A stretch of 64,000 bases of DNA. It comes from Kalaharituber pfeilii. Taxonomy: Eukaryota > Ascomycota > Pezizomycetes > Pezizales > Pezizaceae. The stretch is from NCBI GenBank assembly GCA_015179045.1, contig WHUZ01000125.1:1-64000 (forward strand), given 5' to 3'. The notes under the pieces were generated by a model. It had not been told where the DNA came from. It made no database searches and was given only the letters and a program-made list of their open reading frames with translations. Made by a program: the position numbers and the translations under genes. Of the stretch, positions 56,190 to 64,000 are shown in pieces; the first letter of the stretch is position 1; the number at the start of each line of letters is the position of its first letter.

Positions 56190-57560
56190 CTTCCTTGGAT
56201 ATCAGTCATGGAACTCTCTAATAGATTCTAACGATCTTTGTAGATTTGTAATTGGCTCTCAGGTATCTTCATCTTCTCTATACCCTTGCTAGCAGATTCA
56301 GTACTTTACTACTCTGTTAATGCGTTTTGAATCAACGACATGATTAACTTCATAGAAGAACTCATCATCGTCATCAATTTCTATTTTCTGGTGTTCAAGT
56401 CATTCTCGGAAAGGCTTCAGAAGCGAGACGTGAATGACTTTATGAAGGCACATGCCTTACGGCAAGGCTATCTTATATGCATGGTCATTGACAACTCTTG
56501 AGATAGGGTAGGGACCAATGTATCTATTGGTCAAAGTTCGATTATTTCCTAAAGTAACCTTTAAGTTCCTTTGATCAATAAAAATCTTGTCTCCTACTTG
56601 AAATTTTCTTGCTTTATTAAGGAATAGCTTCGACTATTTATTGTTTATCTTCTTCAGAGTGTCAGCAATATGGTTATGAACAGTTGTCATCCTGTCAAGC
56701 CAGTTTTCAGCTGTCGGAGAGGTATAGGTATTATCATCTGAGAGGTGAACAGCTTTAGAATTGAATCCATATAAAGAGTAACAAGGACTATAACCGTAGG
56801 TCAAAGTAGTAGTAGAATTGTAAGCAAATTCGGCCAAAGGTAGCTAAATTACTCATCGGTTCTGATGGTTGTGGCAGTATATATGAAGATACTATTTGAG
56901 AGTCTGTATTGCTCATTTAGAGAGTCTGTCGGTCTGGGGGTGGTGCGCGGTACTAAGTCAGAGTCCTATATCGAGTTTTAAGGTTACTTCTTTCTAGAGG
57001 GCTGAGGCAAACTATGGTCCACGGTCAGAGATGATGTAGCAAGGTAGACCAAATTGCCTAAAGATGTTATTAATGAAAGTATTAGTGACATCTCGAGTCG
57101 TTCAGGTGCTCTTTGCTAGTATATAATATTACATCTTAGTAAACTAGTCAGTGACAACTAAAATAGTATTAAAGCCCTCAAATACAGGTAATTCTCTAAC
57201 AAAGTCCATAGCTATCTCCTCCCAAGACTTCGTACTAGCAGGTATTGGCATTAGTCTAGTTTGCCTTGGATGTTGGTCGGCTTTAGCCTTCAGGCAGGCT
57301 GTACAATTGGCCATATAATCGGCCACTTGATCTTTCCAGCTATTCCAGTAGAAGTTTCAAGAGAGGAGTTCTTGTATTCAATACACACCCTAGTGCCTAA
57401 CCATGTTACTGTCATGGCACTGTCGTAGCACCTCCAGTCGATATTGCTCAGGTACCATAAGAAGTCCTTTATCGTTCCTTACCCATTCATTACAGTTGAC
57501 CATAGGGATCTCAGCCCACACATCCTCTGCTTCACCTGCCTCTTCATCAATCAGCAGTTG
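56190..57560 (-). pseudogene. B1 integrase and chromodomain
   Basis: On the minus strand: CTACLKAKADQHPRQTRL with the zinc-module Cys pair, then MDFVRELPVFEGFNTILVVTD (first Asp, near 57147), a second block with SDRG near 57030, and STAHHPQTDRLSK-stop-AIQ near 56930, where the catalytic Glu-Arg is now Lys-stop. FAYNSTTTLTYGYSP and DNTYTSPTAENWLDR follow, then HVSLLKPF near 56430 and a chromodomain remnant (EFFYEV; EDEDTQEP-like). Confidence 0.82.
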
Positions 57561-57599
57561 CCCATCCTTAAATAGTTATTCGATGCTGCTAGAGGTGGC

Positions 57600-58900
57600 A
57601 TTACTACTTTATTAAGAAAGGGCATCCGCTTTGCCATTAAGCTTTCCTGGAACATACTTAATGACGTAGTCAAATTTGGAGAGCTTTTCGCTCCAGTTGG
57701 CTTGCTGGCTGTTCAGGCATTATTTGGTAGTGAGGTACTTTAGTACATGATGGTCAGTGAAGACAGTAAACTTGATTTCCAGCAATTCTATCCTCCATAT
57801 CTCATACAAGCAATCAAAGATTGCTAGTAGTTCCTTATCGTAGATAGGATAGTTTCATTCAGTAAGGGTCAGTAATTGGGAGTAGTAATCGCATGAGTAA
57901 AGAGTCGTAGTTCTATCCTTAGTATAGTACTGGCTTAAGACACCAGTGAGTACTTGGTTAGAGTAGTCGGTTTCTACAATTGTATACAAGAATCGATTGA
58001 ACTGTCATAGTATGGGGGCACTTATAAACTTGTCTTTGAGTTCCTTGAAAGCAGCTTGCTGCTCTGCTCCCTATGAGAAGGGTATGTTTCTGGTCAAAAA
58101 TGTAAGCGGTCGAGTTGTGGTGGAGTAATTCAATATGAATTGGCAGTAGTAGTTGGTAAAGCCTAGAAAAGCTTACACCTCTTTCTTCTTTATCGGCTTT
58201 GGCCAGTCGTGAATGGTAGAAAGTTTGGTCAGATCCATCTTAATCTTAAGGCTATTAATCAGATAACCAAGGAATATGGTTTCATGCAAATGGAACTCAC
58301 ACTTGGCTAGGTTGACCGCGAGTCCATGTTTGCTCAATTTAGTGAGCACTTTTTCCACTATCCTTTGGTAATCTTGTTTGGTTTTGCCTCCATAGATTAA
58401 GATATCATCCAGATACCAAACAACTCTATTAATACCAGTGAGAATCTCATCTATCATTTCCTGGAAAAAAGCAGGTATATTGATGAGTCCAAATGGTATG
58501 ACTGTGTACTTGAATAGGCATTTGGATATTTTGAAGGCCGTCTTCCATTTATTACCTATCTTAATTCATATGAGGTTGTAGCTATTTTTGAGGTCCAGCT
58601 TGGTGAACCATTTACTGCTTTGGGTCTTCTTAAGGAGTTCTGATATCAAGTGCAAAAGGTATTTATTCGGAATAGTCAATTTGTTCAGTGCTTTATAGTT
58701 GATATACAGTCAGAGTGACCCATCTTTCTTCCACACAAAAAGGATTGGCGAAGCTGCTTTTAATCTTGACCTTTGTATCTTCTCTATTTATAGGTGTTTG
58801 TCGATATACCTCTGGAGGGCCTCATCCTCTTCTTAGGTTATTTTGTAGACTGGACCATAGGGAGGCTTTACATTTGGGTTCTCAAACAGGATTTCATGAT
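57600..58900 (-). pseudogene. B1 reverse transcriptase and RNase H
   Basis: RT with MIDEILTGINRVVWYLDDILIYGG (YLDD at 58404-58415 intact), LAVNLAKCEFHLHETIFLGYLI and HDWPKPIKKKEV. RNase H downstream on the minus strand contains VETDYSN, YPIYDKELLAIFDCL and FTDHHVLKYL, so the usual D-E-D residues are visible, then GKLNGKADALS at about 57620. Interrupted by several stops, mostly at Gln positions. Confidence 0.85.
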
Positions 58901-58958
58901 TCTAACTTCAGTATAGAGGTAGATAGTATACCTGTTCCTCTGAGAAATCATTAGAGTA

Positions 58959-59447
58959 TCATAAGTAGTGCTCACATGTATTAAGTAACAATAGAATATC
59001 ACCCTCCTTGAGGGTATCAACATCTTCAGAAAGAACGGAAACAGAAGGCAAATCAACACAGGTATAAGAGATATTAAACATGCCATATTTCAGAATACCG
59101 TTAATGTAATCAACAAAAAAACCATTTTCTTTTAGCGAAGACAAACCAATGATGCAATCTCTGTTGCTGATATCTATGACTTCAGCATCAAAATCGAAAA
59201 CAAATTCCTTTCCAATATTAACTGAAGGAGGGTTTAAGATAGAAGAAAAAGCAAAATCAACAAATGCCTTATCAGATTTTTCCAGAATACCAATACAATG
59301 TATATAATCCAGAGCAGAGGAGACAGAATCAGGAACCGAAATGCTAGAGAATGAAAACGAGGTGTTCACAACGAAAGAACTACTAGAGAAGAGAGAGCTA
59401 TCACCTTGCTTAATATTTACAGGCCTTGCTCGAGGCCTCAATTCCAA
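58959..59447 (-). pseudogene. B1 retropepsin region
   Basis: An open 162-codon stretch before RT with DFDAEVIDISNRDCIIGLSSLKENGFFVDY. IIG-L-x-x-L matches the second conserved block of Gypsy proteases. The D-S/T-G active site is not clearly visible in this reading, so it may lie upstream or be lost. Confidence 0.65.
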
Positions 59448-59639
59448 CTCCTTACCCAGTACTAAAGAAACAATCAGTGTGGAGGCTACACAGTTTACAA
59501 TGGCCCTAACAGTCCTTCCAGTTTTAAATTTTATCTCGCAACTAAGAAGGTCACTGTGACAGAGAGTCCTACCAGGCTGAGTAAGATCCTCATCTAGTTT
59601 TTCGAATCGGATAAATCCGTTATTCTCTTGGACTTATTG

Positions 59640-61350
59640 ACAGCCTGTATCTTGAGATGGCTGGAGTCTGCTCTCTTCTTTTCAGGCTATGAACTTCTTG
59701 ACTCCAGGGCTTTTACTTCCTCTTTATCTTCTCTCTTTGGTCTATTCAGTTTCTCCCCTTCTGTTTCCCATATTCTTTGATTCTACCACTTCTTCTCCCA
59801 ACATGAGGTGACCTTATGCCCACTTTTTTTGTATTTCAAGCATCGGTATTTTGCTCTCCTTTCCTGAATCAGTTCTTCAGGAATATCATCAGTTTTCTTA
59901 CTCTTTGGAGAAGAGGAGGCTGTATCTTTGTGGATAGGGCCACTACTGATGGGAGTGTTTGTCTTGGTGGTAGAGGGAGCGGAGCGCTTGTTTCCAGGTT
60001 TGCCTAGGGCGTCAGCGATAGAAACTACTTTCTTTTTCCATTGATTTCAATTGCTTTGATACTTAGGATGGCCAGCTAGAAGGTTCTGAATATCTTCCCA
60101 AATGTTTTTAGAAATATAGGAGATGAGGATGGGATCAGAGACCTTTGCCACACTGCTAAACTTATCGATTTCAATCAAAAAGTCCTATATTCTACCCTAT
60201 TACTTGTATATCTGAATTTTTCAAGTGGCCTCAGCAATGGCTGAGGAGTTCTAGAAGGTCATCTGTAGTAGGGTGAGAGCTGTAGCATACGAGGCTGGGG
60301 GGTTCTGATGAAAAAAGGTGAGAGCAGGGCCCTTTAACCAAAAAGTGAACATGTCAATGCATTCATCATCATCAATAATCCTTGAGCTTCTAATCCATTG
60401 TTAGACCAGGTAAAGAAAGTTGTCAAGCTCTTTTGCATCCCCATCAAACTTATCTGGAGAGAGAATCTTCACAGAGGGAGTGGGAGAAGGAGGAGGAGGA
60501 AGACCCCACGGTAATGTTTGACTCATAGAAAATCAAAGAAGTGGGGGAAGAGAAGACATTAGGTCCTGGACCTGGCAGGAGCTGAGAAGAGAGGCATAAG
60601 GAGAAGCACTAGTACCACCAGTGCCTGGTGGAGGAGAACCTCTAGGGGACCTTCCTCTAGTAGGGGGTGCTGAACGTTGCTGCTATAGTATGGATACTGG
60701 CTGGAATATCACCTGCTAAAGGATTTGGCTCTACACATTTGCTAGTACTTGGGCTAGGCCATTCAACATGGCCTGTAACTCTTGCTGATTCTGTGAGAGA
60801 GGGGTTGATATATTATCTTAGAAGGCTCCTACTAAGGTATCTATTTGGTCACATGCTTGGGCCAGATGATTACTCAGTTCGCCATAATGCTAGTCCATAA
60901 AGTCCTTAAACTGCTGATTTCTGTTTGCTTGCTTGATCTGGAGATTTGCTACGTCAGCAGAGGCTTGCTCGGCCTCTGTTCTTACTTCGACAGTTTGCCC
61001 CACAGCTGCTAGTTGATAAACTTCCTTCCTGAGCTGAGAGCTGACACAAGAGTAATAAGGTATTGGAGAGTGGATTTTAGAGGTTCTGCTCATTTCAGGC
61101 AGGCAGTCCTGTCGCTGCTTCCTCTTGAATACATTAGCGAGGTCAGTATGGCTAAGTACTAGGCTACTATAAGTGCCTCCTAAATTATTATCATCTTGAT
61201 CATCATCATCATGTGTGGAGGAGGCAGAGAAGGGTTTTGGCCGCAAATGCTGTAATACATATTCTCTTGCCAACTCCTGTGTTGTTGAAGAGAGGTCGCT
61301 CCAGGTAAGTGGAAGAGTTGATAATCTTTCTTGAGCCGATATTGTGAGGT
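59640..61350 (-). pseudogene. B1 Gag with degenerate zinc knuckle
   Basis: The minus-strand reading starts near 61340 (LSTLPLTWSDLSSTTQEL), includes an acidic DDDDQDDNN and a helical VRTEAEQASADVANLQI (60930-61000), a Pro-rich part (60470-60660), a capsid-like part (60050-60450) and the knuckle CLKYKKSGHKVTSC at 59801-59842 in which the second Cys is Tyr. No ATG was found upstream of 61273, so the start may have decayed. Confidence 0.7.
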
Positions 61351-61377
61351 AAGGTAGGTATAAGAGAAGTGGTGTAA

Positions 61378-62074
61378 TATTACAGGCGTGAGATGCTAGG
61401 GTCCAGTAGACACTAGAAGGTACTGGATATTACGGCTATGGAGATATGTATACAGTGGGCCGAAAGGACCATGGAGGCGGATATGCTGTAGACCGAAATG
61501 GCTATAAAGATATATATGTGTGGGCCGGAATAGCTCCCAAAGTATATATGCGGTGGGCCAGAATAGCTTTGGAGGTATATATATAGTAGGCAGAAAGAAT
61601 AGCTGTTTAGCATAGAGTGTACAGTGGAACGAAGCGATTCATGAACGTAATGAGGAAATGATAGGTTTTAGAGCAATAGAGAACTAGAATACTGCTTGTG
61701 TCTTAATTCTTTAACTGTACTATTGCCTGTACTTAAATAGACTGAGTGCATCATATATAACTAAACAAGCAAATAAAGAAATGGCAATTCAACAATGCCA
61801 ATAATCATAATAAAGAAACATGCAACATAGTATAGATGCTAGATAATAACATATACTAGGGCATGTGCACATATTAGCTTCATAAACTGAGTGCTAGGTA
61901 TAAAGAACCTTACAATCACTGGTAATACATACTTCCTTAGCACTACCTTATTCAAACACAAAGAATCTTCTGCCAAGCCTAATGGGTGATTAGTCCAGTC
62001 TAACAGCACTAGTCTTACTAAGGATTCAGGGTAAGTATTCCTCTGCTCAGGTAAGTCTCACCTTAGCTGTAATA
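61378..62074 (-). repeat. 5' LTR of B1
   Basis: Plus-strand text TATTACAGGCGTGAG to TTAGCTGTAATA; matches 55133-55830 throughout with transitions, including the 33-bp repeat block (61430-61590). Confidence 0.88.
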
Positions 62075-62079
62075 TATAT

Positions 62080-63182
62080 GCTATAAGAGGTATTGTTATA
62101 GGAATAAATCCGTATAGGCCTTCGAAGGGTGCATAGCTATGGATTGACATTTTCGAAGTGTTATATGCATACTTAACTAATAGTAGCTAAGTAACCTATT
62201 AGTTTTGTCTTATTATGATAAAAGATATATAGGTATTGCTTGAGCTTTTGTATTACTTGCTCTAATGGTCTATTAGTTTGTATATGATAGGATATGGATA
62301 GGCAGAAGGGACATCTGTAGGTATTCAAGTTATTTTAGTCAGTATATATCATTAGTCCTTAGTAAAGCAGTCCATAATAATAAGGATTGTATTGTTGCCC
62401 CCTAGTTTTGGTAGTTTTCTGACCAAATCTATAGTTTTTAGTGTTAGTAGTATTTGCTGATTACTACCTCTAGCCCATTGTACGGCTATCACCCCTCACT
62501 TGAGCATGTTGAGGTCTCTGTCATATTACTTTGCTCAAGTGCCATAGTATCTATCCACTTGGTTCACTGGGGTACAGTACTGTATATTGTTCAGTTTGGA
62601 CCCTTACTATACTGAGTTACTTCTGGACTTATAGTCTCTATACAGTCAGTGCTGCATGCCTGTATATGGTCGGTACTGCATATATGTGTGTAGTTAATAC
62701 TGCTTGTATGTATATAGTCGGTGCTATATGCCTATATATAGTCAGTACCATGTGCCATCAGAGCCATGTATCTGTATGCAGTTAGTATTATATGCCTTTT
62801 ACTTATATAAGCTGGCCAGGCCTATCAGCTATTTTCTGGCTGATGAATTATTGCAGTGAGGCATTGAACTGAGTAACAGATCTGACTCCAGTTTAGCATT
62901 AGTATTAGTTTCAGCAGGCATATTGGTTAGCTTTTCACCTTTTGGTAACATATGTTTACATAGCTTCTCTCTATCTATTCCAGTAGGAGTTCCTTAATAT
63001 CACTTCTTGGGTATGATGCAGCCCTCAGTGGCTCATGACCTCTAAGTCTTCCTTAATAGGGTTACTATTAGTGAGTAGTTGCCCATCTTTTAAGAGCTGG
63101 ATTGCCAGACCTACCAGTTCATTACTGGATTGATATAATATAGTATCAGCCTTCCTATTATTGCTTTGCAATAGGTAATAGT
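62080..63182 (-). pseudogene. A4 integrase and RNase H parts between B1 and B2, with minisatellite insert
   Basis: A reverse-complement homolog of A1 from about 37230 back to about 35900. It includes at 62480-62870 the same integrase insertion, here with ~24-bp units (62650-62760), the flank GGCTGGCCAGGCCTAT (62813) and CACTTGAG motifs (62496). Cut at 63183 by the LTR of B2. Confidence 0.75.
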
Positions 63183-64000
63183 TGTTATGGATATAAGATG
63201 CTAGACTCTAGTAGGCATGAGAAGACACTAGATATTATGGCTATGGAGGTATGTACATGGTGGGCCGAAAGGACCATGGAGGCGGATATGCTGCAGGCCA
63301 GAATAGCTATAAAGGTATATATGCAGTGGGCCAGAGTAGCTATAGAGGTATATATATAGCAGGCTGGAATGGCTTTGGAGGTATGTATATAGCAGGTAGA
63401 AAGGATAGCTGTTTAGTATAGAGTATCTAGCGGAGTGAAGTAATTCATAAGTGTAATAACGAAATAATAGATTTCAGAGTAATAGAGAATTAGAATACTA
63501 CTTATGTCTTGATTCTTTCAACTATGCTATCACCTGTGCTTATATAAATTGAGTACATTATATATGACTAGGCAAGCAAATAAAGAAATAGCAGTTCAAC
63601 AATGCCAACAATTATAATAAACAAATATGTAATATAGTACAAATGCTAGATAATAATATATACTAGGGCATGTATATATATTAGCTTCATAAATCGAGTG
63701 TCAGATATAAAGAACCTTACAATCAATAGTAACACACACTTCCTTAGTACTACCCTATTCAAATATAAAGAATCTTCTGCCAAGCCTAATAGGTGATTAG
63801 TTTGATCTAACAGCACTGGCCTTACTAAGGATTTAGAGTAAGTATTCTTCTGCTCAGGTAAGTCTCACCTTAGCTATAATATTACCCCCCGTTCTAAGGC
63901 AGTCATCTTGACTAACAATTACTAAAAAGTAACCTAAACGAATTAGTATTATAAGTAATGTATATTAGCTCTCTTATAAGAGTCAAAAAGGGTGGCTAAT
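63183..64000 (-). mobile_element. Gypsy element B2, 3' LTR and start of body, runs out of window
   Basis: LTR 63183-63881 (TGTTATGGATATAAG to TTAGCTATAATA, 699 bp, same 33-bp repeats near 63240-63400). The polypurine tract (63882-63893) and 107 bp collinear with 55843-55950 of B1 follow. Inserted in A4; the other end is beyond position 64000. Confidence 0.88.

Larger units (their letters stand above)
55133..62074 (-). mobile_element. Gypsy element B1, full length, with TATAT target duplication
   Basis: 6,942 bp: 3' LTR 55133-55830, internal region, 5' LTR 61378-62074 (698 and 697 bp). TATAT at 55128-55132 and again at 62075-62079 is the 5-bp target duplication. It is nested in A4. Internal order on the minus strand is Gag, protease, RT, RNase H, integrase, chromodomain. 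Frames are interrupted by many stops, and the integrase Glu is lost, so this copy is dead. Confidence 0.92.

Noticed and set aside
1..64000. Non-standard genetic code with TAA/TAG as Gln
   Set aside because: Most in-frame stops are at Gln, but Arg-to-TGA, Cys-to-Tyr, His-to-Tyr, Asp-to-Asn and start ATG-to-ATA changes occur too, and the LINE keeps normal stops. Mutation decay explains all of it.

Overview
The window looks like a repeat-dense heterochromatic block of a filamentous fungus. The evidence is the element types (Ty3/Gypsy chromoviruses, a Tad-type LINE with an RNase H domain, Plavaka-type DNA transposases), short GT-AG introns of about 75 bp, and C-to-T / G-to-A decay of almost every copy. 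That decay puts TAG/TAA at expected Gln codons and TGA at expected Arg codons, as in RIP or repeat-methylation decay. I see no intact host gene, no tRNA, no rRNA and no CRISPR. The species cannot be named from this sequence.

Layout. 1-10382: a nearly complete minus-strand chromovirus ('D1') whose leader carries an intron-containing plus-strand membrane-protein gene. 10383-17092: a coiled-coil gene relic, two inverted LINE-ORF1 retrosequences with poly(A) ends, and between them a decayed Plavaka transposase. 17093-18222: the RNase H and integrase part of an old Gypsy pol ('E', minus), ending in a 17-bp minisatellite. 18223-49650: a Gypsy element ('C') that inserted into the E pol; its 5' LTR is at 18223 and its 3' LTR at 47785-49650. 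The other half of the E pol resumes in frame at 49651-50696. About 28 kb of later insertions and satellite lies inside C: Gypsy copy A3 (21596-25985), a GC-rich Tad LINE (26170-29130), an internally deleted Plavaka (29491-30600), gene relics (31669-33071), Gypsy copies A1 (33072-38439, plus) and A2 (38440-42325, minus), a LINE fragment, and AT-rich satellite (43765-47180). The 3' LTR of C is itself split by a fragment of a second D element ('D2'). 50907-53894: more satellite, in the opposite orientation. 53895 to the end: Gypsy copy A4 (minus), interrupted by B1 (55133-62074, with 5-bp TATAT target duplication) and by B2 (63183 onward).

How the parts relate. The A copies form a lineage. A1 and A2 share the same deletion across the RT catalytic box and the same 25-bp tandem expansion in RNase H. 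A1, A2 and A4 share a minisatellite-bearing insertion in integrase, while A3 lacks these changes. This implies that a defective A lineage was copied in trans. The most unusual object is the antisense gene of D1: its last intron acceptor, its membrane helix and its acidic tail are still recognisable in the strongly diverged D2 copy, so it appears to be a fixed part of this retroelement family.
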